DNA of 64,000 bases from Absidia repens (lineage: Eukaryota > Mucoromycota > Mucoromycetes > Mucorales > Cunninghamellaceae): the NCBI GenBank assembly GCA_002105175.1, contig MCGE01000023.1, positions 1-64,000 on the forward strand, written 5' to 3'. Shown here piece after piece: positions 21,979 through 33,234 of this stretch (position 1 is the stretch's first letter; each line of letters begins with the position of its first letter). Both the position numbers and the translations under genes were made by a program. The notes under the pieces were generated by a model that did no database searches, was not told the origin of the DNA, and worked only from the letters and a program-made list of their open reading frames with translations.

Positions 21979-24301
21979 ATGCAATTCTCGAAGAAAGCAA
22001 GTTCCGTCAAAAGGCAAAGGTCGACATCGCGTTCTCCATCTCCTCCTTCGCCGCGTGATTTTCCGCCCGCTTGGACAGAATCCCCTGAAAAGAAAAGATC
22101 AGCCACTAGCAATGCTCCTGCTTCAAGAACACAACGAAATATTCCAGCTTTCTTGAACAAACTGTACAGGTATTCTTTTTTCTTTTTCTTTTTATTTTAT
22201 TTTTTTTAAAAAAATGGCGTTGAAAACGACAAATGCAAACGATTTTTGACCTATTGATAATTTTCGATAGTATGGTGAATGATGTCTCTACGGATGATTT
22301 GATCCGATGGTCAAAAAAAGGGGATTCTTTTATCGGTACGTGTGAAAATGATCAGATTGCCGATGACAATGACGATGTGAAGGCGTATCCTGATATCCTC
22401 CCTTTATTATTTTTCAGTTGAACAACACGAGTTATTCTCCAAAACAGTCCTCCCACGATTCTACAAACACAATACTTTCAGCTCTTTTGTCCGCCAACTC
22501 AACATGTATGATTTCCACAAGGTTCCTCATCTTCAACAAGGCGTCATGACGGTTGATAGTGAACATGAACTTTGGGAATTCAATCATCCAAATTTCCAAA
22601 AGAATCGGTATGAACTTTTGCACCTGGTGGTCCGTAAACGTATCAGGAGCAATAATGACCAACAACAGCAACTGTCATCTCAGCAATCATCACCCTTACC
22701 AAGTCCTTCCTTACAACATCAACCCCTTCAAGAAAACCAACAACTATTACTAAAACAACATCTTGCTAGTTCAAGTGAAAGTGACCTTTCGGCGATACCT
22801 CCTAGATTAAATGCCCTTGGTGATACTTCAATGCAATTGGAATATGTGCGATTGGGATCTCTTGTCAAGGATATTTCAACAATTCGACATCATCAACATG
22901 TCATTTCCTCTGATTTACAACATCTTCATAATGACAATGAAATATTGTGGCGCGAAACTCTCTTAGCTCGGGAAAAACATCAACGGCATCAACAAGTAAT
23001 TGAACGAATTCTTCTTTTCCTGACCACAGTGTTCTCCAACGATGGACCTTCTACTGATACTCTCAGATCACCTCGATACATGCTGCCGAAACATGATGGA
23101 AATGTAACTGATTCTCAAGCAGGTAAGCAATATTATTCTTTATACCAATATATAACCCTTCTCATTAGTAAATTTGGATAGCGTAGCAACCCCTCCTCAG
23201 CATCTCATTGAAGAAGCAGTCAGACTGGCCGGAATATCAACAACTTCATTACAAGAAAAGTTTATTGACCATGGTGTTGACAATGGTGGCAAACTTGAAA
23301 CCTCTCATTCGCCATCTCCAACTCCAGCTACAGCTCGACGTGCTCCGACAGGACAGCAAGTCACCGAGACACTTCATCAACAGAAATATCAGCAACTCCA
23401 ACAGGAACAACGAAGCAATCAGGATCAGAGTCAGGATAAAGGGAAATTTGGTATGTATGGGAAAGGGGCTATGGATCCTTCGTTTTTAATGCGTGCGTTG
23501 AATGATCTGTACTCAATTCGTGATACTTCTACTCCCATTTCTTCAAATCCTCATGGCTTGAAACGCACTTCAGTTATGAAACCCTCCTCTTCTAGGTCTG
23601 AACAAACGACTCATGATTTCGCATATCACATTGACAGTCAGCGAAATCCCCAGTTGCAGCAAAATGATCAGCATCATCAGCATCATCAGCATCACCAGCA
23701 TCATCATCATCGTATGCCCATTCAGCGGAATCATATACCAGCAACTGGAAGCAGTGACATGGGCATGTTTACCCGCAACAATGGCTTCAATAGTATTGAA
23801 CAAGCAGCAGCGGCATTGTGTACAGCAACAAGCAGCAGGACTGGTGCAGCAGCGACATCCTCACCCACACAAACATCTCCTGGTACGAACACTTTACATG
23901 GCCTCCCGAACCTTCCTGTTCTTAGTGCACTTTCAGGCTTAACAAATGAATCCAACGACAGTGGTTGCGGCAGCGGCAATGATGATACAGGCGACGTTAC
24001 TCGGATTGTGGGATTGGCAGAATCATTACATACGGCAACCAGATCGGCTGAAGCGATTTCTCAAGATATTGACGATTTACAAATCAGCATCGAGTCATTG
24101 GCAGCAACAATGGGATTGGATACGAATGGGACTGAAGGATTTGATGGCTACCTTAATGAATTTACGGACAATTACAGTAACATGATTTCTTTGGCAACCA
24201 AAAACGACAAAATGCAGCTGTTTGAATTGGCTAGTGACTCAAATACCCAGGACAAGTACGATGATCATCGTCATACAGCAACAACAACAGCACAACAGTA
24301 G
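21979..24301 (+). CDS. hsf1: Heat-shock transcription factor (HSF)
   Basis: A nuclear activator that binds nGAAn repeats as a trimer. Exons 21979-22169, 22271-22335, 22418-23122 and 23169-24301 join in frame to 697 codons. The basic N-terminus (MQFSKKASSVKRQRSTSRSP) precedes the HSF DNA-binding domain: NIPAFLNKLYSMVNDVSTDD, LIRWSKKGDSF, LPRFYKHNTFSSFVRQLNMY and DFHKVPH. The HR-A/B oligomerisation coiled coil starts near LEYVRLGSLVKDISTIRHHQ and reaches the RILLFLTTVF segment. The C-terminal half is rich in Q, S, T and H, with a His/Gln tract (about 23665-23710) and a final TTTAQQ. The last intron (23123-23168) is only 46 nt. The start was chosen because upstream codons form a hydrophobic stretch unlike HSF. 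Several HSF-like paralogues are usual in such fungi, so the '1' is tentative. Confidence 0.93.
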
Positions 24302-25810
24302 CGATACCGCCAACCATATAGAACAAAAATTCAACAATATACCGCCTCATATTGCTGCCAACAATGTCTGAACTATTTCTAATGATGTCTGGTCCATCTC
24401 GATTATGCACTTTTCCTGATCACACAACACGTTTATTTTATTATTCTCCATTCTGTTATCTTCCTCCTCTTTTAGCTTTATCATTATTTATAGTGTTTGT
24501 TTTATTTCCTTTCTTCGCTTCTATGATTTTTTGTGATTCATGTTTCATAGTATCAAACCACCCTCCCCTTTTTTTATATTTCATAAAATTTTTTATCATA
24601 TCTTTATTTTTGGTTGTTACTATATGTATGTTGGCGACTTTTTATGTACTTAGTTGTCTGCAGGTACGTAGAATATATACAACTTATGTTCAAGGTGTAT
24701 CATTGTTTACTAACTGGAATCGATTGTTTACAGGCGATTGGAACCCATTATGCGATTGATACACGTTGTTTACAGACGAATCACAACACTGATGATGCAT
24801 AACTTGCCAGTGCTACTAATTGGTAAAAGAAAAATAAAAAAATAAAAAAAAGCATATTTATTATAGTGATGATTGATATTGCTCTTATTTCTCTATATAG
24901 ACCTTCAAAGGATAATGGGACGAACTGATTCCAAATATTTAGATATCATAGAAAGATATATCTTATTGTGTTATTTTTCTGAGGGAAACAAACGGGGGCA
25001 ACAATTTTGGGGCTGAACATGAATATCGGTGAAAAATTCTGACCTTGACAATTCGTCCTTCTCAAAAATGAATTGATCATGTAAGGTAAGAAAAATAGGC
25101 GCGGGCGATGAAGTTTTTCTTTATTATTTTAACCCGATCTTCTTATATGGGCGTTTTGATAGTTGAAAAGGGAAATGGAACATGAAATTGGACCTGGCGT
25201 TAGTTCATGATGGGCACTGCTGTATTATATATCCTAGAAAATTCAATTATAGGTCTTTTTATATTACCCACTCTCCCCTTCTTTTTTCTAGAAAATCATA
25301 TCATATGGTGCGTTTCATCACGAATCGTCACTATCTTTAGCTCAGCTTTGTAGTGTTAACCCTTTGTGAAAAAAATAAAAAACTATCAATAAAAAAAAAC
25401 TTCAAATATCATTTTTATGTCCTGTGAAAAAAAGTTTTGACTGTTCAGAATTGGTTGGTAGGGCTTATTTTAAACGCCGATGTTATGCAATGAAGAAGGA
25501 ACACTATTGCTGTTTCGTACAGTACCTACAGTACCCTCCCTATAGTCGAACTGACTTTAATGATTCACTTTTTTTCATAAATTTATCTCGTATCACACTC
25601 ACACACACACAAAAAAAAGAAAAAAGAGTTTTCAATATTTGATCGATCTGATGGTAAAGGCTGACGGTTCAAAAGAAAATAGGATATGTTTTATTGAAGT
25701 AGAAGCATAAACTTGAAGAATTAACAGCCAAATAAAAAAGGGGAGGGTATAAAACGGTATCTAATTATATGACAAACTAAAGGTATGGTATAACAGGCAA
25801 TGGGAAAAAA
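24302..25810. other. Intergenic, no gene seen
   Basis: HSF 3' region and T-rich AT-rich DNA. Open frames at 24352-24759 and 25424-25642 consist of hydrophobic or low-complexity sequence from T-rich DNA and are not called. A family A-like tail (ATGTTTTATTGAAG) on the minus strand lies near 25685-25710. Confidence 0.5.
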
Positions 25811-25811
25811 A

Positions 25812-26000
25812 ACAATACATATTTTATTCAGATATGAATAATTCAAGATAAAGGCTAAACAACGCTATTCTAAGGGACTAATCTCGTGGCGGCAGGAGAT
25901 CATGGAATCCAAAATGAAAGGGGTTTCCCATGCAACTTGTATGTCCCTTGCTAAAACCCTTCTAATTGTTTGTCTAATGCTACTCTAATACTAATCTAAC
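25812..26000 (-). repeat. Family A dispersed element, copy A6
   Basis: Minus-strand copy: 'gattagtattagagtagcat', GGGTTTTAGCAAGGGACAT, 'gttgcatgggaaaccccttt' and 'cattttggattcc', ending 'tatctgaataaaatatgt'. Its centre is intermediate between the two subfamilies. Confidence 0.8.
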
Positions 26001-26340
26001 CTCATCGTAGTCTCACAAATGTTCCATGCCGTTGACAAAAAAAAAAAAAAAGAGAAAGAGAAAGATGGCATGAGCAAAAAAAGAATTTTATTCCTGCGGA
26101 ATTTGAAGTCGCAAAACTGCACTCGGAAGTTGAATTTCCAAAATGGAAAAGAATTACAGTTCATGGCGGTTCTTGATGAAATGCACCATATATACACAAT
26201 AAACAAACATATATCGACTGTAAGACATGGAAAAACAAAAATCAAAAAAAAATCAAAAACAAAACCATTTATTGATTGTAATAAAATTAACTACATATGG
26301 GTAACAAAAATTAATCAAATACTAAAGTAATGGGATAAAA
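26001..26340. other. Intergenic 3' of the Fpg gene
   Basis: Low-complexity A-rich sequence with a poly(A) run near 26037-26052. A plus-strand frame across 26019-26330 is Lys-rich because of the A runs and is not called. Confidence 0.5.
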
Positions 26341-27931
26341 CTATTTCCTGGTAGACCGAGTCGTTCTTGATGAAGTTCTTCTTGGTTTTGTTTCCACGAA
26401 TTCGACCTTGACAGACCTTGCTTTTTTACTGACGGTGTCTATTGCAACATCCACTTTACTTGAGTTTGATCTAGTCTGCCTTGTCCTTTTCCTGTTAGCA
26501 CTGCCGTCCATTTCAGTCTTGATGTTGTCTGCACCATCGTCTTCATTTGCCTCTGCCGATCGTTTCCTAACAATTTTTTTTGCTATCCTTGATCCACGTA
26601 GTTTTTGTAAAGACGGAGCAAATGCGCTTGTTCGACCGCCAACCTATTGAGTTAAAAAAAAACAAAAAAGAAGTCAAATTGACGATGTTTGCAGCATGTC
26701 ATCTATCTTTTTTTCTTTTCTTTTCTTACCGTTTCAAAGGCCAATTTGTGTCCGTTTGGTAAAACACCAGCGCCTTTCCCTTTACCCTTGTTCCAGCGGT
26801 ACGTCATCAACCAATCTTCCGGAAGCAACGATTCATCCGCTTCAGCTTCAACCGCTAAACGACAAACTTTCTCCATTTGTTGGCGGAGTACTTCGCATTC
26901 TTGTTTCGTCAAAGAGTTGGAGTATTGGGCAGGATGAATACGTGAGTGGTATAAAATTTCATCTGCGATCCAATTACCAACGCCCCTATAAAAGATAGCA
27001 GTAAGAAATAATAATAATAATAATATCACTGTGTTTATGTAATCAAAATGAAAAAATAAAACTTACGCAGAAAAGGCTTGATCCAGGAGCAGTGCTTTGA
27101 TTGGCACGGCACGTTTACCCACCATCGCAGAAAAGTCGTCAATACTCGGAAGATTGTGCAAAGGATCAAAACCAAGTTTGGATATTGGTTCACTGGCCAA
27201 TGGGTCTCCAGACACCAGACGCAAGCGTCCTAGTCGTCGAGGATCACAAAACGCCACCGTAGTAGATTCTGTTTGACCATTTTTTGGACCAAAGGTAATT
27301 ATTGTTTTCCAAAACCTTGGTGGCCATTCTTGATCGGGCTTTAGGTCATGCTTAAACTATTTTCATCACAAACGCGTGCATCCATATCGCCGCGTTTCTC
27401 GCAGTCAGTATATTTTCAATCCAATGATCAGCCTTCTTTTTATGTACCTTCAAATCTCCAGTCATTCCAAAGTGGGCTACCAAATGAGGGCCTTTATCAA
27501 ACCTTGTAAATCAAAATATGAAGCCTGTTATAAGTACAAAGTATGTGCGTCAAGTGGAGTAGTCTTTCTTTTTTTTTTTTTTTTTTTTTTGTTTCATAAC
27601 TTACAACACCACAAAATATTTACCCCAGCGTTTGGTGTCCACTACAGTTCGTCCTTTGAGAGCTTTAGCAAACTCTTCGTGCGGCATTCTCACAAATATC
27701 AAGTCATCGGCTACCTATATCCAAGAAGAAAATAAATACATCATGTTTAACAAGGACTGGTATAGACCGAACGCCTTACTGTTTTTATATCCGTGATCTG
27801 TCGAGATAAACAGTATCTTTCACATTCTCTTCTGGCATGCTCGACCTACGTAAAGAAAGAGCTAGAGTCCGTTAGTGGAGAGCCATGGCCGAAAAAAAAA
27901 GCATATTCATTACTTCAGCTATTTCAGGCAT
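26341..27931 (-). CDS. Formamidopyrimidine-DNA glycosylase (Fpg/MutM family)
   Basis: A bifunctional base-excision-repair enzyme that removes 8-oxoguanine and similar lesions. The catalytic N-terminus is assembled across an intron: an 18-nt exon encodes MPEIAE and the next begins VEHARRECERYCLSRQITD. This matches the family MPELPEV start, with the nucleophilic Pro2 and Glu3 kept. Later exons give ALKGRTVVDTKRWGKYF (beta-loop Lys), GPHLVAHFGMTGDLK, FCDPRRLGRLRLV, and GVGNWIADEILYHSRIHPAQ (helix-two-turn-helix). The zinc finger is replaced by a GGRTSAFAPSLQKLRGS-type end, as in plant and fungal zincless enzymes. A basic tail rich in K/R/S/T follows, ending TRSTRK and TAG at 26343-26341. That tail is likely nuclear targeting or DNA contact (inference). 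About 400 residues in about six exons. Confidence 0.93.
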
Positions 27932-28082
27932 TTTTCCTTCTCGAAACAAAGAAAAAAAAAATCCAAAAAAAGGCTGAAATCATTTTTGGAAAACGTATTT
28001 TAATTCCCGACAGTAGGGGACTACCAGACCAAAAAATTTTATCCTTTTGCATTCATTATTTTTTTTCGATCTTGCAGTTACA
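27932..28082. promoter_or_regulatory. Short divergent promoter, Fpg / Bmt6-like
   Basis: Only 151 bases separate the start codons of the minus-strand Fpg gene and the plus-strand rRNA methyltransferase gene. The interval is A-rich on the left and T-rich before the plus-strand start. The two genes therefore probably share a bidirectional promoter. Confidence 0.7.
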
Positions 28083-29286
28083 ATGGATCAACAGCTGAAG
28101 GATCTTCCTTTAAAAAAGGACAAGCAATCAGTGACATCTAAACCAAGCTATGACAAGGCTGCTTTACTCGAACGTTGGAGAATATTGGGCAAAGATGCAG
28201 AACAAAGCAAGTGAGATAAAAAAGTGGTAGTCATTGACAATATTTTAATTAACTATTTGTTGTTGTTTCTTTGGGTAATCTGCTCAGGTATTTTGTCAGC
28301 TATCCGACGTTCGTGCTTTGACACATTTGCAAGAAAGGATTTTGGCAGCACACTACAAATGATCAAGCACAGTTTCGTAGATCGCGACTATGAAGGAATA
28401 TTCACTGATGCCAACAATCTTGACGTATACAGCGCAGCGTACGTACCTGGGCGTGCGGTATGTTACTATGAAATCTTTTGCATGCCACCACTTTTGAAAT
28501 TGTTGACGAAACGGACCAAGATCTATGCAGTGGGCTCGGGTAGTGGATCAGAACTTGTCAGTATAGCAGCGGCGATGACACGAGTGCCTGGTGAGCGACA
28601 ACGGATTCAGCTATTGATGCAAGATATTGGGGAATGGAAAGGTGTCTTGGATAAATTTGAACAGTATACAGCACGAGCATGGAATATCAGCCCGGAACAA
28701 TTGACATGTCGTTATGAACAAGGCGATGTATTGGATCCAAATGGAATGACAAGTCAAAATATTGCATCGGCTGATTTGATCACATTTATGTTTGTTATGA
28801 ATGAACTCTTTGTCAAGAAGGCACAAGCGATGGCTCTGATTCAAAATTTGGTGACTTTTATGAAAAAAGGGGCATATTTATTGGTATGACAAGATTATTT
28901 GTGGGGTGAGGGGTGGGGATGAGGGAAAGGTAGGATCGGTTATTTAATCAACTGATTGTTTTTTCCTAGGTTGTTGAATCTGCTGGGTCTTTTTCTCATT
29001 TACAAGTTGGCAACAAAACATATATGGTTTATACTCTCTTGGATGCTATTCCAGACTTTGAATGTGTTATTTCTGAAGATTCTCGGTGGTACAGGTAAAC
29101 GAGAAGAAAAAAGAGAAGCCACTTACTTTTTGTAATTTGCCTGGGAAATTTATCTATCAAAGGGAATTCTCTATTTGTCATGCTTATATTTCTCATTGCT
29201 TGTTTTTTAGGTGCAGCGATCAAGTGAAATATCCATTGGCCGTGGCCAATATGCGGTACTTTATTAGACTCTACCGAAAAAAATGA
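28083..29286 (+). CDS. 25S rRNA uridine-N3 methyltransferase, Bmt6-like
   Basis: A SAM-dependent methyltransferase of the family of yeast Bmt6 (YLR063W), which modifies one uridine of large-subunit rRNA. Exon 1 (28083-28206) begins MDQQLKDLPLKKDKQSVTSK. The main exon has SCFDTFARKDFGSTLQMIKH, VYSAAYVPGRAVCYYEIFCM, then IYAVGSGSGSELVSIAAAM (glycine-rich SAM site) and ADLITFMFVMNELFVKK. The final exons give VVESAGSFSHLQVGNKTYMV and MRYFIRLYRKK before TGA at 29284-29286. About 300 residues, complete. The first intron (28207-28287) starts GCAAGT: no GT donor gives a matching phase, whereas GC-AG joins cleanly. AATAAA lies at 29304-29309, and the next gene starts 147 nt downstream on the same strand. 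Confidence 0.85.
28207..28287 (+). other. GC-AG intron in the rRNA methyltransferase gene
   Basis: The donor AAA|GCAAGT matches the strict consensus of GC-type donors. Exon 1 ends in phase 1, and CTCAG|GT at 28287/28288 continues the frame. A second acceptor at GTCAG near 28299 is also phase-compatible. The nearby AA|GTGAGA would leave phase 2, which neither acceptor accepts. Confidence 0.75.
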
Positions 29287-29303
29287 GCGGCGTTTGAACT
29301 TCA

Positions 29304-29309
29304 AATAAA
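29304..29309 (+). terminator. Putative poly(A) signal of the Bmt6-like gene
   Basis: AATAAA lies 18 bases after the stop codon, in front of a T-rich stretch that also serves as the promoter of the next gene. Confidence 0.5.
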
Positions 29310-29433
29310 AATATACCTCTCAAAATCTTTTATTTTTTTCCTTCCTTGTATTTTTCTTTTTTATATTCACTCTTTTTCTCTTCATTACTCTCCCTCTCCT
29401 CCCCTTCTCTTCTTTATACTGTTATAGAGCAAT

Positions 29434-30161
29434 ATGTCTGGTGATTCTCAATCCTTCCTTACCTGGTACTTGTCGCAGCTGGCTGCCAACCCTTTACGTA
29501 CCAAAGCTTGTACTAGTGGTGTCTTGTCTGGCACTCAAGAACTCTGTGCTCAAAAACTCTCCGGTCAAAAGAACATCGACAAGCGTATTATCCAAATGTT
29601 TCTCTATGGTCTCTGCATATCTGGTCCTTTGAGTCACTTTTTGTATGAAATCATGAACAAGGTATTTGCTGGTAAAACTGGTCCCAAGGTCAAGGTCGGT
29701 CAATTACTCTTCTCTAACTTGATCATCTCGCCCATTATGAACACTGGTAAGAAGAAAAAAATCAAGCTCCGGGAAATACATAGTATATACTAATCATGAC
29801 CCTTTTTAATAAAGTATACATCAGTGCCATGACCTTTTTAGCTGGTGGCCGTTCTATCAAGGAAATGAAGGCAGCTGTTAAAGGCGGTTTACTCCGTATG
29901 CAAAAGATGTCTTGGGTTATCTCGCCATTATCAATGATCACTGCTCAAAACTTTTTGCCCCAACAAACCTGGGTCCCCTTCTTCAGTTTCATTGCCTTTA
30001 GTAAGTTAAAAGAGAGTGATTAATGTTGGGACCACGATTTCGGTAAAGACGAGGAACTGTTATCTTATCTTTTTTTTTTGAATATAGTCTTTGGTACCTA
30101 CATGAACACTATGCTGAAGCGCAAGCGCATCCAAGCTGAACAAGAAGCCAAGAAGGAATAG
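29434..30161 (+). CDS. Mpv17/PMP22-family membrane protein
   Basis: A small integral membrane protein of peroxisomes or the mitochondrial inner membrane. Family members affect membrane permeability and mtDNA upkeep. The start MSGDSQSFLTWYLSQLAANP gives the typical N-terminal W-Y-x-x-L-x-x-x-P-L-x-T-K pattern, followed by TSGVLSGTQELCAQKLS. The YGLCISGPLSHFLYEIM segment corresponds to the family G-x-x-x-x-G-P-x-x-H-x-W-Y block. The C-terminal part MSWVISPLSMITAQNFLPQQ and TWVPFFSFIAF, then IFGTYMNTMLKRKR, fits the Mpv17 signature. It ends EQEAKKE and TAG at 30159-30161. Three exons, about 190 residues, with four hydrophobic segments. Organelle choice is undecided. The upstream CT-rich tract (29340-29425) is a typical fungal promoter. 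Confidence 0.85.
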
Positions 30162-31261
30162 ATGATGTAGCATATTTTTGTACTATTTTTTTGTGTAGTG
30201 TATCTGAATTTATTTATTTATCATTTATATATTATTTTTATAAATTTTATTTTTATAATAAACTATCTATATTTTTATTCAATTAAAAACAATGGTTTTA
30301 GTACTGGTCAATGAATGAATAGATGTGTCCGTGCTTTTTTTTTTTTTTTTATTTTATGTCGTACCTATCTGTCATTTCTTTTCGCACGAACGACGGTGAT
30401 TCGGTGTTGGAATGTGTATAATAAATATTGGTTAACAGAGCGATATGAGATGGAACAACTGGGCAAGGGAAATTTTGAATGGTGATAGGGTCCTCGTTCA
30501 GCATATTTTTAATGAATAGATACTGTGTTCTTGATTATTATGTATAAATAATAAAATGGTTTGGCATAATGAAACATTTGTCTTTTAGTAACTTAAATCT
30601 CAGAGTCTAGTTTATCAGGGTCCACATTTTTTTATATTTATTAAATTAAGCAAGACCGCCATGAAACGCAAAATCAAATAATATCAACATCTATTTTTTG
30701 ACTTTTCGAGTATAAGTGCTGAACAAATGAATTCATTTTCTTTTGGGGGGGGGAGAGGAATATATTTTGTAGGAGTTGGACAATAAAGATAAGTATGATT
30801 CTCAAGTATTAAGAGATGGTGATGTGATGAACTAACGTAGGAAAGATGGGCGAGTCAATGGGTTCATTCTAAGAAATTTTCCATGACTAGTAATGTTCAT
30901 TAATAAAATAATAAAAAAAGCAGGGTCACGGTGATATTTATGCTATAATAATAACAGGTCACTGCACTGTTCAGTTTATTCATCAAATACAATCACATTG
31001 TACTACCTTGTGACCATCTGACCTATTCAACGACGGAAATAAAATAGATGAACCAAATGAAATCAATCATAATATGATACAAGATGCCTTTATTTCAATA
31101 AAACATAAATACTATGCTAAATATTTATAGAGTCAATCAAGCGTGGGGAGTAAAGTAGTGGGAAAAAGAAAGAAAAGGGGAGCAAGGGAGGGGTATGAAT
31201 AAAACTATGGGGGACAAAGTTGAAGAAGAGAAAAATGGATAGCCAGGATAAATCATTGATT
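30162..31261. other. Intergenic, no gene seen
   Basis: 3' region of the Mpv17-like gene with several AATAAA-type signals near 30258-30265, then AT-rich DNA. Short open frames only. It ends in the 3' region of the minus-strand HTH-Myb gene. Confidence 0.5.
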
Positions 31262-32470
31262 TTACCAAGGCGAAGAATCAGCTTTTGCAATGCCTTTCAA
31301 TAAGTGATCACGCAGATAGTTCCATCTAGCAATGCACAGACGAGCAGTATGACGGCCTTCAAATTTTGCTTCCAGTTCACGCCAATTTCCTAGTTGCAGA
31401 CGACAGAGAACATGTTGTAAAAGTAGCATATCATCTTTGTGTGTCCATAGCTCATAACCACGGATCGTTTGATCATACTTGCTTGGTGAGGGTAGAGTCG
31501 GGTGTAAAGGAGTCGAAGACGATTGTCGAGATCGGTTATGACGCTGGTGAGGATGAATGTGGTGATCTTCGTCATCTTCTTGTTCCATGGCTGAAGCTGA
31601 TTTGGATGTACCTGAGGCGGGGGGAGACAATGGTAAAAATGAAGGTGAATCAGGAACGGACAAATGATTGGCTTTGTTATTCAGAACGGGTGATTCAGAA
31701 TCGCTTGGACCACTGTTGCTGCTAATGGACCCGTCTCTTGGAGGAGTAGGACACCATGTTGCACGATGGTGATAGTTTTGCTGTTGTTGCTGTTGTTGCT
31801 GTTGTTGCTGTTGTTGCTGTTGTTGCTGATAATTATGAAGAAGGGAATCATAGTAGTGTTGTTCATGATATTGACTATTGTTAGTCATAGATGATGCTGA
31901 ATTTGGTATAGGTGTGTAATCGTATTCCACTCGTTTGACTTGTTCCATCATATATTCAATCAGATCCTTCGCTGTAATCTTGGAGTTGAGTTTGCGGCTT
32001 CGCTTGCTGCCATTTGCTTGTGCCTTGGTGTTTTCCTGATACAATTCGAAATGCCATATTAGTATTCCAGTGCGTTAGAAAGAAATAGATGAGTACTTAC
32101 CTTTTTAGATGGGATGGATACTTCATCTTCTTCATCACTAAGTATCAAGTTTCCGTTTTCATCGTACTCAACCAAAAGCTTTTCTTTGACTAAAAGTATG
32201 TACATGAAGATGAAGAGGAAAAAAAGATGAGTATTTATATATATATATGACAAAATGAGCCTAGATGTTCCATTTACCTTTCTTCGGTTCACGTTTGGGT
32301 AAGCATGGATTACCAGTACGTTGATAGTTGAGAATAATATGACGAACCGCCGTTTTTGAAAGACCAGATATACGAGCGACACGTTTTTCAGATGCACCAG
32401 CTTGGTGAGCGCCAATAATTAGCCATCGTTTTGCATCGGAGGCATCTTTGGATGTTGTGTTGGATGTCAT
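31262..32470 (-). CDS. Two-domain DNA-binding protein: transposase-like HTH plus Myb-like domain
   Basis: Not a family I can name. Three exons join cleanly. Exon 1 starts MTSNTTSKDASDAKRWLIIG and encodes a homeodomain-like helix-turn-helix of the kind seen at the N-terminus of Tc1/mariner transposases and Pax-type domains (HQAGASEKRVARISGLSKTA, then VRHIILNYQRTG). Exon 2 is acidic (VEYDENGNLILSDEEDEVSI). Exon 3 has a short basic patch (KRSRKLNSK), a long glutamine tract (about 31778-31830), Ser/Pro-rich linkers and a C-terminal Myb/SANT-like segment: YELWTHKDDMLLLQHVLCRL, GNWRELEAKFEGRHTARLCI and ARWNYLRDHLL. It ends ADSSPW. About 360 residues. A transcription regulator is inferred; nothing remains of a transposase catalytic domain. 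Confidence 0.75.
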
Positions 32471-33234
32471 GAGAGTCAATCGAGTATATATATAGGAAAA
32501 AGATAGATAGAAAAAAGTAGAAGGGGTAAAATATTTAAGGTGAGAATAATAATAATAAAAGAAAGAGAACGAGAAAAGACGGGGTGCACACATTTTTTTT
32601 TTATCCACGCAATTTCCCTCCTTACGAAATATCTCGACCAATCAAAATTTCTCTACCAGTGCATTGAGGTTACACGGTAACCCACAAACTGAAAATTGCA
32701 GCTACCAGCTGCTGTGGGGTAAATAGCACATTGGTAGTAAGTAATCCTACCCAGTCAGTGTATGTTTTTTTTTTTTTAGTTATGTTAAATATGGATAGGT
32801 GCCATTCGCTACTCAGGTCAAGGAGAAGAGAAAAAAGGCAGCACAAGCCTGGCGTCTTTGCGATACCCCATCCTGTATCCAGCCAATACCAGTATTTTGG
32901 AGATACAGGCACACATACATACACACCATATATATATCATTCATTTATTTTGATAATTTGGTATAAAAGTAAGCTGATAAAAAAATTCATAAAACAATAG
33001 ACATAGTACATCATCATATCTAAATAGAGAGAGAGCAAAGGCGGTGGATTGTTGTGTATAGACTTACAACTTTTCAATAACGAGGGTAATAGCAACAAAG
33101 AAAAAAAAACAAAAAACAAAAACAAAAAGTAGTACAAATGATTGGAAGTAGTAATATGTATATCAATGAAGAAAAGGAAATGAGTGTGGGCATTTTGACA
33201 GAGTCAAAAAAGAAGATCCAAGGAATAATCATCA
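32471..33234. other. Intergenic, no gene seen
   Basis: Promoter side of the HTH-Myb gene (A-rich on the plus strand) and the 3' side of the next minus-strand gene. No motif was recognised beyond short poly(A)/poly(T) runs. Confidence 0.5.

Noticed and set aside
24352..24759. 135-codon hydrophobic frame after the HSF gene
   Set aside because: It is made of T-rich 3' sequence, which reads as Phe/Leu/Tyr. No conserved pattern or splice context.
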